Of a DNA stretch of 12,877 nt, positions 1 to 6,506 are shown in pieces. Position 1 is the first letter of the stretch, and each line of letters opens with the position of its first letter. The translations under genes were made by a program, and so were the position numbers. Location: positions 1 through 12,877 of the forward strand of contig JAXIHJ010000108.1 of assembly GCA_034189755.1 (NCBI GenBank), given 5' to 3'. The notes below the pieces were generated by a model, which was not told the DNA's origin, made no database searches, and saw only the letters and a program-made list of their open reading frames with translations. The stretch comes from JAXIHJ01 sp034189755. Lineage in GTDB: Bacteria; Planctomycetota; Phycisphaerae; SM23-33.

Positions 1-249
1 GCCACCGTTTTCGATGAACGCCGCCAGCGTGTTAGCCAGTGAGCCCGTCAGCTCGCCGTCTCGTATGGTCGTGTAGATGACCACAGCCTGGAAATCTCCA
101 GCCGCCAATTTGGCCAGATCGCTGACGTTCTCCGTTTGGACCACATTGAACCGCTCATCCAATGTCCCCTGGATGAGCTGGATACTCTCACGGCCATCGT
201 GATACGGTCCACCGGTCAGCAACAAAACCTTCGGCCTGACATTACTCAT
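1..249 (-). CDS. ThuA-domain protein (N-terminal part, cut by window edge)
   Basis: Reading the minus strand from the ATG at 249 gives 83 uninterrupted codons to the window edge, with no stop, so the C-terminal part lies outside. The protein begins MSNVRPKVLLLTGGPYHDGR and continues with a stretch ending DFQAVVIYTT. The hydrophobic beta strand followed by TGG..H, and a second strand entering a DxxVxYT-like segment, are typical of the start of the ThuA (trehalose utilisation) fold, a class I glutamine-amidotransferase-like domain. Such proteins are abundant in planctomycetes, often beside sugar dehydrogenases and regulators, and their exact reaction is mostly unknown. No signal peptide is visible, so a cytoplasmic location is likely. 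A GGAG ribosome-binding site lies 8 bases upstream of the ATG, which supports this start. The gene is divergent from the LacI-family regulator, and a palindromic operator candidate lies in its likely promoter. The family call is made from motif memory, not a search. Confidence 0.8.
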   Translation of the reverse strand, partial: MSNVRPKVLLLTGGPYHDGRESIQLIQGTLDERFNVVQTENVSDLAKLAAGDFQAVVIYTTIRDGELTGSLANTLAAFIENGG

Positions 250-292
250 TTGCAAATCTCCATAATGAAAAGGCATGGCTGCATGGCTATGA

Positions 293-320
293 ATTCTTTA
301 CTCCGGGCGCTCCGTGTAAA
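293..320 (-). promoter_or_regulatory. Weak promoter candidate for the ThuA-domain gene
   Basis: On the minus strand TTTACA (320 to 315) is followed after 16 bases by AAGAAT (298 to 293), a 4/6 match to the -10 consensus. The predicted transcript would start about 37 bases before the ATG at 249. The -35 hexamer overlaps the palindrome at 316-329, so a bound repressor would block it. The match is modest, and the call rests mainly on position. Confidence 0.3.
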
Positions 321-329
321 GCGCTGTAC
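316..329. promoter_or_regulatory. LacI-type operator candidate O1
   Basis: The sequence GTAAAGCGCTGTAC is a 14-bp palindrome with a single mismatched pair. It has the central CpG and AGCGCT core typical of LacI/PurR-family operators. It agrees at 11 of 14 positions with the second palindrome at 542-555. It sits upstream of the ThuA-domain gene and over its candidate -35 box, which suggests that the adjacent LacI-family protein represses that gene. Confidence 0.6.
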
Positions 330-500
330 TTATTTATGAGAGCAGAAATACCGCTAAAAGGCAAGTGGGTTCTTGGAGAAAACCGAATACTCCCGTGGCG
401 GCCACCCTTGCATGGGCCGGCATTGCTTTTTTTAACCCCATTATGGACAAGCTGTTAGAAGGACAGGCGGTTTTTGTAGCAGAAAAAGGGGAGAAGGTGG

Positions 501-529
501 TTGACAAATCCAAAAAAGGCGTTTAAGAT
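501..529 (+). promoter_or_regulatory. Sigma70-like promoter of the LacI-family regulator
   Basis: A perfect -35 hexamer TTGACA (501-506) is separated by exactly 17 bases from TAAGAT (524-529), a 4/6 match to the -10 consensus. Transcription would start near 536, about 43 bases before the ATG at 579. This placement means the TTG at 501 is part of the -35 box rather than a start codon. The operator candidate at 542-555 follows immediately, a classical position for repressor roadblock. Confidence 0.65.
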
Positions 530-541
530 ACGTTTATTCAA

Positions 542-555
542 GTGCAGCGCTGGAC
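542..555. promoter_or_regulatory. LacI-type operator candidate O2 (autoregulatory)
   Basis: The sequence GTGCAGCGCTGGAC is a palindrome with one mismatched pair, and its AGCGCT core is identical to that of the site at 316-329. It lies about 6 to 20 bases downstream of the predicted transcription start of the regulator gene, so it would serve autorepression. Its start is 226 bp from the start of the other site. The pair could act separately or through a DNA loop. Confidence 0.6.
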
Positions 556-578
556 CTATTGTAGAGAAAGCAGGGGCA

Positions 579-1595
579 ATGGCAGCCACACTGGAAACTG
601 TTGCGAAAAAGGCGGGGGTGAGCGTTTCAGCCGTCTCCAAGGCATTGCGCGGCAGGTCCAACATTGGTGAAGCAACAAAACGCAAAATCGATCAGGTCGC
701 CCGGCAACTGCGTTACCGGCCGAACGCTTCAGCCAGGGCGCTTGCCTCCGGCCGGACGGAGACGATTGGGGTGGTTATTCGGGAACTGAATTATCTCTCC
801 GATTCGTATTTCGGCACAATCTTGAGCGGCATCGCCAAGGTAAGCGACCAGAACGACATGGGGCTGATCTTCGGGCGCAGCCTGCCTGAAAAAAGACAGG
901 AGCCGGAGTTTCTCCGCATGGCCATGGAGGCCCGCGTGGACGGGATGATTATCATCGACCAGGTCATCCCGAAGAAGCATTTGTCGCGGCTGGCTGATAT
1001 GCGATTCCCGGTTGTGTTGGTCGATCAGCAGATACCCGGCCTGTCTCTGCCGGTGGTGAGGATCAACTATCAGAAAGTCGCCCGCCAGGCCGCTTCTCAC
1101 CTGATCGGCCTGGGCCATCGACGGATTGCGGTCTTTTCGGGCGTGCAGGGCAAATACAAGTTCAGGGCTGAAATCGAGGGCGTCAAAGAGGCCTTCGGAC
1201 GGGGCGGGCTGGGGTTCGATGAGACTCTTCTGGTAACCGGCGAAGATGGATTTATGTATGCCGGCGCCTACCAACACGTCGAGCGGATGCTTCGGACGGC
1301 CGAGCCGCCGACGGCGTTTTTGACGTTTACCAACGGCGCCACCGCCGCTGTGCACCATTACGCCAGGCTGGCGGGCCTGCGCGTGCCCGAGGATATCAGC
1401 ATTGCCGGTTTCTACTCCGGCGGGCCGGAAATGACGGATATCCGCCCTGATTTTCAGGTCCCGACACATGAGGCGGGCGTGCGGTCCTGCCAGTTGGTAA
1501 TGGATTTAGTAGCCGGGCAGGTAAGCACAAGTGAAATAGTGCTGGAGGCGAGCTTCGACCCACGAAACGGCTGCGGCCGATCGGCCGGGCTTTGA
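579..1595 (+). CDS. LacI-family transcriptional regulator
   Basis: The 338-residue product has the usual length and layout of LacI/GalR repressors. An N-terminal helix-turn-helix (TLETVAKKAGVSVSAVSKAL, residues 4-23) is followed by a second part of the headpiece (GEATKRKIDQVARQLRYRPN). A hinge ASARALASGRT then carries the leucine that in LacI and PurR wedges into the operator's central CpG. The remainder is the periplasmic-binding-protein-like effector domain, starting ETIGVVIRE and including HLIGLGHRRIAVFSG and the late VPEDISIAGF motif. The ligand is probably a sugar or glycan product but cannot be read from the sequence. A frame is open back to a TTG at 501. I chose the ATG at 579 because it places the headpiece at the very N-terminus as in relatives, and because the TTG falls inside the -35 box. 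The ribosome-binding site is poor (AGGGG only 2 bases away). Two palindromes nearby suggest that it controls itself and the divergent ThuA gene. Confidence 0.93.
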   Translation: MAATLETVAKKAGVSVSAVSKALRGRSNIGEATKRKIDQVARQLRYRPNASARALASGRTETIGVVIRELNYLSDSYFGTILSGIAKVSDQNDMGLIFGRSLPEKRQEPEFLRMAMEARVDGMIIIDQVIPKKHLSRLADMRFPVVLVDQQIPGLSLPVVRINYQKVARQAASHLIGLGHRRIAVFSGVQGKYKFRAEIEGVKEAFGRGGLGFDETLLVTGEDGFMYAGAYQHVERMLRTAEPPTAFLTFTNGATAAVHHYARLAGLRVPEDISIAGFYSGGPEMTDIRPDFQVPTHEAGVRSCQLVMDLVAGQVSTSEIVLEASFDPRNGCGRSAGL

Positions 1596-1663
1596 AGCAG
1601 GCAAAGTGTTCGGACTCGATGAAAACATAAATATGAGGCCCCATTCAAAAGGAAGGAGTGTGA

Positions 1664-1718
1664 AATGCAGTGGAGTTGTCAGATGGAAGGAAGAGTGTTT
1701 GTAAACAATGCAGTGGAG
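1664..1718 (+). repeat. Short duplication covering two alternative starts
   Basis: The 12-mer AATGCAGTGGAG occurs at 1664-1675 and again at 1707-1718. A similar ATGGAAGGAAGAG / ATGGAAAGGACGAAG segment follows each copy. This looks like an imperfect tandem duplication with a period of about 43 bp. The first copy includes the upstream ATG at 1665. The second supplies the GGAGG ribosome-binding site of the ATG at 1728. Confidence 0.55.
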
Positions 1719-1727
1719 GCATTGAAA

Positions 1728-2330
1728 ATGGAAAGGACGAAGAAAATGAACATGGCAGGAAAAGGTTTAGGATTGTTAGTTGCGATGGTGACGGGATTGA
1801 TGCTGGCGGCGACGCCGGCAACAGCGAGCATCATCCAGACTGAGGTTAACCCGGCAAACGGCCATACGTATTACCTGCTGGAAGATGCCGATTGGTCGGC
1901 TGCCGAAGCCGAGGCCGTAACGCTGGGTGGCCATCTCGTTACCGTCAACGATGCTGCTGAAAACACGTGGCTATGGGACACGTTCAAAGAGGACATCGGG
2001 ACGGTCGGCACGAATTACGCCTGGATAGGCCTGACCGGTGTAATCGCTGATGGAACCGTAGGCTGGGTAAGTGGTGAGCCGTATAACTACGACAATTTCT
2101 ATAGTTGGGCTGCAGGACATAATAGCGCGGAGAAAAACCGTGCCCGAATAAATGTTTCCTATCAGGGCGGTTATCTGGAAGGCAAATGGACGTGGGGCAG
2201 GGACAACCGTCAAGACGACGGCGGTCATGTCGATTCGCATTATGGAATTGTCGAGGTCCCCGAGCCGATGACAGTAACACTGCTATTGGTTGGCCTGGTC
2301 CCGCTGGCTGTAAAGAAACGACGGCGCTAA
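1728..2330 (+). CDS. PEP-CTERM protein with C-type-lectin-like domain
   Basis: The 200-residue product has a Sec signal peptide (residues 1-33, basic start MERTKK, hydrophobic core GLLVAMVTGLMLAA, ending ATPATA). Next comes a C-type-lectin-like domain, with NGHTYYLLEDADWSAAEAEA, GGHLVTVND, AWIGLTG and GWVSGEPYNYDNF as its typical blocks. The last 24 residues are a PEP-CTERM tail: VPEP, a hydrophobic helix, then KKRRR. Such tails direct proteins to exosortase for processing and surface or matrix attachment, and the lectin fold suggests binding of carbohydrate or another surface ligand. The start is ambiguous: ATG at 1665 has GGAAGGAG in front, and ATG at 1728 has GGAGG with 8-base spacing. I prefer 1728 because it gives a normal signal peptide; the longer form would add 21 residues ahead of it. 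No exosortase gene is in the window. The gene lies downstream of the regulator, same strand, and may share its transcript. Confidence 0.88.
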   Translation: MERTKKMNMAGKGLGLLVAMVTGLMLAATPATASIIQTEVNPANGHTYYLLEDADWSAAEAEAVTLGGHLVTVNDAAENTWLWDTFKEDIGTVGTNYAWIGLTGVIADGTVGWVSGEPYNYDNFYSWAAGHNSAEKNRARINVSYQGGYLEGKWTWGRDNRQDDGGHVDSHYGIVEVPEPMTVTLLLVGLVPLAVKKRRR

Positions 2331-2423
2331 CCTTGCGATGAAACCGCATCTTGCCGTCAGGGGGGAACGGAAGATTTTTGTCTGCGCTTTTTGAGGTGGA
2401 GTTTGACGGAAGCAGGGACGAAC

Positions 2424-3185
2424 ATGGCTGGTGTGAGAATGTACGCCTTTTCGTCGACTGAGTTGCCCTTCGCCGGATTGGTGGAAAACCGGAGTAACCG
2501 TCTGTCTCGGTCAAGTGGGCCGCGGGCGGGATTCACGTTAATAGAGCTACTGGTGGTCATCGCCATCATCTCGCTGCTCGTGTCGATTTTGCTGCCGTCT
2601 CTAAGCACAGCCAAGGAGCTGGCCTACCGCGTGGTCTGCGGCAGCAACGTCAGGCACTCGGTCATGGCGAGTCTGATGTACGGCAACGATCACGACGACC
2701 TGGTTCCGCCTTCTCCGCGGGTCGGCGACGACGATACCGACTTCCTGAACAGTCTTTGGTTGTATCCCTGCTACATCGAGGACGCGGCGTTCTTCTCTTG
2801 TCCGGCATGGCAGCGCAAGCAAAACGCCTGGCCGTGGCGTGATTACACTCGCCCCGACTGGTGGGAAGATCGCCGGCCGGGCGTGGACTGGCCCTTCCCG
2901 CAAGACGGGCAGAAAGTGGAGAGGGCCTATAGCCTGAGGGTATGGCATCCGGATTGGGCATCACGCAAAGTATACAGGGACTTTGAACCGGACAGCGTGT
3001 TGATCTGGGAAGTAATCTGGCGGGGCGATCATGCGGACGACCCGGCTGGATGGGAGTATGGAATGGAGATCGATTCGCCTTTTGCTCACAACGTCGGGCA
3101 CCTGGCGGGCGACGTTGTCTGGGTCGAGGCTACCCCTGTAACCAACCCCGATGACTGGAACGGGTGGGAATGGCTGGGCGGTTAG
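2424..3185 (+). CDS. Pseudopilin-like protein with prepilin N-terminal motif
   Basis: The 253-residue product carries the prepilin cleavage motif, with cut expected between G36 and F37 (GFTLIELLVVIAIISLLVSI), glutamate at +5 (E41) and a hydrophobic helix to about residue 58. After it comes LSTAKELAYRVVCGSNVRHSVMASLMYGND, the usual beginning of the large planctomycete and lentisphaeral family of secreted pseudopilin-like proteins. The C-terminal FAHNVGHLAGDVVWVE looks like a degenerate version of the H-X9-DG segment of that family. The body is rich in Trp and Asp and otherwise unassigned. Members are thought to be processed by prepilin peptidase and exported by a type II-secretion-like machine; individual functions are unknown. 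The frame is open back to a TTG at 2391, but ATG 2424 is the first conventional start. It has only a weak AGCAGGG ribosome-binding site, and ATG 2442 is also possible. The leader (about 36 residues) is longer than most. Confidence 0.82.
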   Translation: MAGVRMYAFSSTELPFAGLVENRSNRLSRSSGPRAGFTLIELLVVIAIISLLVSILLPSLSTAKELAYRVVCGSNVRHSVMASLMYGNDHDDLVPPSPRVGDDDTDFLNSLWLYPCYIEDAAFFSCPAWQRKQNAWPWRDYTRPDWWEDRRPGVDWPFPQDGQKVERAYSLRVWHPDWASRKVYRDFEPDSVLIWEVIWRGDHADDPAGWEYGMEIDSPFAHNVGHLAGDVVWVEATPVTNPDDWNGWEWLGG

Positions 3186-3222
3186 GTTTACCTTCAACAC
3201 CGTTTACAGAAAAGTAATACCT

Positions 3223-3243
3223 AGCGCACGAAGTTTATGCGCT
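3223..3243. repeat. Small hairpin, outer left part of palindromic element
   Basis: AGCGCA (3223-3228) and TGCGCT (3238-3243) form a 6-bp stem around a 9-base loop, 37 bases after the stop of the pseudopilin-like gene. No run of T follows, so it is not a standard intrinsic terminator. It resembles, in inverted orientation, the hairpin at 3351-3371. Confidence 0.45.
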
Positions 3244-3256
3244 GGTGGCGAGATAA

Positions 3257-3332
3257 ACGAGCCGCGACCGTGAGGGAGCGGCCAGACCGGTGCGAAAGTC
3301 TTAATGACCGCTCCCTCACGGTCGCGGCTCGT
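3257..3332. repeat. 25-bp perfect inverted repeat, REP-like
   Basis: The arm at 3257-3281 and the arm at 3308-3332 are exact reverse complements over 25 bases, with a 26-base spacer. The arms contain GACCGTGAGGGAGCGG and its complement. I recall this motif as a dispersed intergenic repeat in planctomycete genomes, comparable to REP sequences mobilised by REP-associated tyrosine transposases; that memory was not checked. The right arm runs on to GTAG. RNA copied from it would form a very stable hairpin, so it might also stop transcription or protect transcript ends between the pseudopilin-like gene and the first GH89-like gene. Confidence 0.85.
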
Positions 3333-3350
3333 AGGGTGTTCCCCACATCG

Positions 3351-3371
3351 GGCGCTTTAATTTTGTGCGCC
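3351..3371. repeat. Small hairpin, outer right part of palindromic element
   Basis: GGCGC (3351-3355) and GCGCC (3367-3371) form a 5-bp stem around an AT-rich 11-base loop. The reverse complement of the 3220-3243 region matches this area at about 16 of 24 positions, including GCGC and GTGCGC at the same spacing. The two small hairpins are therefore likely related halves flanking the 25-bp inverted repeat. Confidence 0.4.
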
Positions 3372-3386
3372 GGGTATAAATAGAAT
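3357..3386 (+). promoter_or_regulatory. Weak promoter candidate for first GH89-like gene
   Basis: TAGAAT (3381-3386, 5/6 match to the -10 consensus) has TTAATT (3357-3362, 3/6 match) 18 bases upstream. It lies about 40 bases before the ATG at 3428 and overlaps the right small hairpin. An adjoining TATAAA at 3375 is an alternative -10. No LacI-type palindrome like those at 316 and 542 was seen here. Confidence 0.3.
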
Positions 3387-3427
3387 ATGTCAGCATAAAT
3401 TGTAAAAACGCAAACAGAGGCATACCC

Positions 3428-6334
3428 ATGAAAAAGGCATTAAGGTTAATTTGTATTTTGTTTCAGATAGTTATGTTTATGGCCGCGATAAAGCCTCAAG
3501 ACGTTCAGGCTTTTTCCAGTGAGATAGAGATAAGAGAGGCTAAGAATATAGCTGTAGTTTGCGGCTCTCAAGATATCTGGTTAAATGAATATGCGGCTAA
3601 GGAAATCGGGAAATACCTAAGCCGGATGTCTGGTGAGGATGTCAAAATCCTGTCCGATGATTCTGCTGCTTTAAGTGCCGAGAAAAACATAATCATCGTT
3701 GGTAATTCTTCTGTCAACAAAACATCCGGGGGCCTTGAGAAACGAAAGCTGCTTACGTTTCCTTCCGAAAGCCTCGGCAGCGATGGATTTTTAATTAAAA
3801 GTATACAGGACGGAGACAAGAAATATCTGCTGCTGGCAGGGAACAACGACAGGGCTACCTTATATGCAGTTTACCATTATCTGGACAAATTCTGCGAAGT
3901 AGGTTTTTTTGAAGATGGAGATAGAATCCCCAAAAGAAAAGCAGTGCCTTTTGTTAATATCAATATTATTGAAAAACCAAAATTTGAGATGAGGGCGGCA
4001 TTTACCTGGCAAGGTTGGGAGATACCAAAAAAATTCCAGTCTAATTTCTGGACAGTTAAAGAGTGGCGGCAATATATAGATTGGGCAGTCAAGAAGAAAT
4101 TCAACGTTTTGAGATTTGGCTTGAATCCCTGCTTTATGAATACGATGGGGGACATTCTTGCTCAAGCCTTGCCGCAATACAAGGAAAAAGGCCCCAATAG
4201 CTGGCCGTCCCGGTATCGCCGGGAGCGAAATCAAAAGATATTCGCCTATGCCAGAAAACGCGGATTAAAGATAATGTACGCCCCCGCTTACGGTCTGTGG
4301 CCTAAGGACTTTGAGGAACTGAAGCCGTTTATAGTCGATGAGTATTTTTTGCCCGCGGATAATCCCCTTTGCAAGAAGTACATGGGGAAGATTATGGCTA
4401 AAATAGTGGAGGTGTACGGTACGGATCACTTGTACTCTATTAGCTATGCTTCGGAAACACATGGTTTGAAACATCTCTTCGCACAGGGGCTTAAAGAAGC
4501 ATGCGAGGTCGTTAAGTCGGCGGACCCCCAGGCAAAGATACTGATAGATGGATGGTTCTTTTTCTTCACAGGTTATACCCGTGAGGAGACGCTGGCCCTG
4601 CTTGAAGTGTTACCGAAGGAAGATGTAGCCATATCAGACCTTCTTGGCTATAACGATTACAAATCGCCGGATATACGTGGGGGGCTGTATCATAAGTACA
4701 ATTACTATAGTGGAAGAGAATGGTATCTGGGTTTCATTCCTTATTTTGCCGGCGAGGATATCCTCCATGTTGAGCCTGGTCTGAAATATTACATTCAGTT
4801 ATTGAAAGAGTTACTTAACGACCCCAAGGCGAAAAATTGTCGCGGAGTTGGTCTCTATCCGGAGAATAGCGGCAATAATCTTATGCTTACGGATTTATTC
4901 GCTCGAGGATTCTGGGATCCGACAGAAATAACGCTGGATAGCTTTATTAGCGACTATACAGTGAGGAGATATGGGCGTAAAGGGCAGGAAAAATTGTTAA
5001 GGAGTCTCCATTGTACTGCCAAGGGAATGGAACTTGCCAAACATAGCAACCAGGCCCAGAAACGGGAGTGTGGCGTTTATCTTCCTGTCATCAACGTAAT
5101 TCTCCAGCCGTATCAGAAACATAATGACCCTCGTAAGATAAGTGAATTAGGCGTTAAGCCCTTAAGAGACGCCCTTGAGCATGCCCTTTCAGTCAGGCAT
5201 GTTCAAAGCAAAAACAGGTTCTATGAAAGCGACCTTGTGGAACTATTCAAGACCTACGCAAATGAGCTTTACCATCTTCCTCTGCTTCGCTTATCCGACG
5301 CATACTTTCAGGCGACATTAGCCTGCGGGGAAAATAGCGACGCTGATATAAGCAAACATCTTGATGTTTTCGATGAAGAAGCAGCGAAAATGTCCGGAAT
5401 ATTGGATGAACTTGAGAAAGTGCTTTCGACCAGGGAAGATTATTCCCTCGCCGCGGACTTTAGTGAGATAATGTCAGTTCCAGGAACACGGGAAGACCTC
5501 ATCCAGCATCTGAAACGAAAGCATTTAGAGAATGTAGACGGGTATTGCAGAAATATGACTTTTGAGACCTTGCACTTTGTGTACATACCTGAGAAAAAAG
5601 CCCTCATGGATACCTTGCGGGGAAAACTGAAAAATAAAGAACGTACACTGATTGAAGCTGAAGATAAACAACTGAAAGAAAGGCTGAGCATAATAAGTGA
5701 TAATTTTGTTAACAATGACATAACAGTCAAAGATAAATATAAAGGCTCCACAGTGGAAGCCGTTTGGGAGGCTTATCAGGCATTGACGGAAGCAAATTGT
5801 ACTATAGAAGATTATTCAGACCTGTTCGCCTCACCAGACAGAAAAAGGTATGTTCTCTTTGCTGATATGGCCAAACTTCTATCCGTTGATGTTGATGCTG
5901 CCGGTCAAGCAAGCGATGAAGTTAAGACATACCAGGCCCATTATGCACAGCAGTTTCAACCCACCCGTTCCCCAATTCTTCAGATTATGTTGTGGGTTAT
6001 AAAAGAGGGAGTTCCCGAACCGATCAGGGTAGAAATTCGCAGTGATGATAATAATAAACCAGGCAAGAAAATACTGGGTAGTTTTATTATTAAGAGCGAA
6101 GATATGGGCAATAAATGGCCTGGTGCAACTCGTAACTTCAAATGTACTGTCAAATTGAACCTTCGCCGGAAATATTGGATATATATACCCAAATCAGGCA
6201 ATAAATCCAACTGCTTCAGCTTTTCCTGTGATACAAAAAAGCTTAAAGAAATGAATTATATGACTTCTGTAGATGGTGTGAATTGGGCATTAGACAATAT
6301 GCGTCATTTAAATTTTAAGCTTTTAGTAAGGTAA
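3428..6334 (+). CDS. Secreted GH89-like (NAGLU-type) glycosidase with C-terminal beta-sandwich
   Basis: The product has 968 residues. A Sec signal peptide (MKKALRLICILFQIVMFM..., cut near VQA-28) precedes an N-terminal alpha/beta domain (about 35-185). A TIM-barrel region follows (about 190-525), then a helical domain (about 550-740). This matches the three-domain plan of alpha-N-acetylglucosaminidase (GH89). Collinear blocks shared with human NAGLU, from memory, include YGTDHLYSISYASETHG, ILIDGWFFF, WYLGFIPYFAG and CRGVGLYPENSGNN, then DYTVRRYGRKG. E343 and E479 occupy the positions of the acid/base and nucleophile (human E316 and E446); the spacing of 136 is close to 130. The likely role is removal of terminal alpha-linked GlcNAc or a related sugar outside the cytoplasm. 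Residues about 830-968 resemble a beta-sandwich found at the ends of secreted proteins (VEIRSDDNNKPGKKILGS, then a YWIYIP strand). GAGG lies 7 bases before the ATG. The gene is markedly AT-rich compared with both sides, suggesting transfer. Confidence 0.8.
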   Translation: MKKALRLICILFQIVMFMAAIKPQDVQAFSSEIEIREAKNIAVVCGSQDIWLNEYAAKEIGKYLSRMSGEDVKILSDDSAALSAEKNIIIVGNSSVNKTSGGLEKRKLLTFPSESLGSDGFLIKSIQDGDKKYLLLAGNNDRATLYAVYHYLDKFCEVGFFEDGDRIPKRKAVPFVNINIIEKPKFEMRAAFTWQGWEIPKKFQSNFWTVKEWRQYIDWAVKKKFNVLRFGLNPCFMNTMGDILAQALPQYKEKGPNSWPSRYRRERNQKIFAYARKRGLKIMYAPAYGLWPKDFEELKPFIVDEYFLPADNPLCKKYMGKIMAKIVEVYGTDHLYSISYASETHGLKHLFAQGLKEACEVVKSADPQAKILIDGWFFFFTGYTREETLALLEVLPKEDVAISDLLGYNDYKSPDIRGGLYHKYNYYSGREWYLGFIPYFAGEDILHVEPGLKYYIQLLKELLNDPKAKNCRGVGLYPENSGNNLMLTDLFARGFWDPTEITLDSFISDYTVRRYGRKGQEKLLRSLHCTAKGMELAKHSNQAQKRECGVYLPVINVILQPYQKHNDPRKISELGVKPLRDALEHALSVRHVQSKNRFYESDLVELFKTYANELYHLPLLRLSDAYFQATLACGENSDADISKHLDVFDEEAAKMSGILDELEKVLSTREDYSLAADFSEIMSVPGTREDLIQHLKRKHLENVDGYCRNMTFETLHFVYIPEKKALMDTLRGKLKNKERTLIEAEDKQLKERLSIISDNFVNNDITVKDKYKGSTVEAVWEAYQALTEANCTIEDYSDLFASPDRKRYVLFADMAKLLSVDVDAAGQASDEVKTYQAHYAQQFQPTRSPILQIMLWVIKEGVPEPIRVEIRSDDNNKPGKKILGSFIIKSEDMGNKWPGATRNFKCTVKLNLRRKYWIYIPKSGNKSNCFSFSCDTKKLKEMNYMTSVDGVNWALDNMRHLNFKLLVR

Positions 6335-6361
6335 TCCGGAGAGTGGGGCTACGTTAGAGGG

Positions 6362-6383
6362 TTCGCCCGAAGGGCAGGGCGAA
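6362..6383 (+). terminator. Hairpin after the first GH89-like gene, no T-run
   Basis: TTCGCCC (6362-6368) and GGGCGAA (6377-6383) form a perfect 7-bp stem with an 8-base loop, starting 28 bases after the stop codon. No run of T follows, so it is at best a weak or factor-assisted terminator. The remaining spacer to 6506 holds the phrase TTTGCGTTCATCTGCGGCTA and a possible TATAAG -10 at 6472, but no convincing -35. Confidence 0.35.
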
Positions 6384-6506
6384 ACACGCCTGCGGCTGAC
6401 AAACCAAAAATTTGCGTTCATCTGCGGCTATCTCTGCTATCCTGTTACGAAACAACGGAACGGCATCTTCATATAAGCCGCATTGGCCGGTTCGAGGAGA
6501 CCCAAT

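Larger units (their letters stand above)
250..578. other. Divergent intergenic control region
   Basis: This 329-bp stretch separates the ThuA-domain gene (leftward) from the LacI-family regulator (rightward). It holds two matching palindromes at 316-329 and 542-555, a strong sigma70-like promoter at 501-529 facing right, and a weaker promoter candidate facing left. The middle (about 335-495) shows no coding signal that I trust. Reading frames crossing it are short and lack support. Confidence 0.7.

Noticed and set aside
136..339. 67-residue plus-strand open frame
   Set aside because: It runs antisense to the ThuA-domain gene and into the control region, across the operator candidate. No ribosome-binding site or family motif was seen.
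729..1469. 246-residue minus-strand open frame
   Set aside because: It lies wholly antisense to the LacI-family gene, whose protein shows complete family motifs. The antisense product has no recognisable features.
3257..3332. Intrinsic terminator reading of the 25-bp inverted repeat
   Set aside because: The spacer is long (26 bases), no T-run follows either arm, and the flanking nested hairpins fit a dispersed repeat better. An effect on transcription is still possible.
3428..6334. DUF4838 or GH67 alpha-glucuronidase assignment
   Set aside because: The N-terminal alpha/beta domain is shared with those groups, but the barrel blocks (YGTDHLY, DGWFFF, GLYPEN, RRYGRK) and glutamate spacing fit GH89/NAGLU better.
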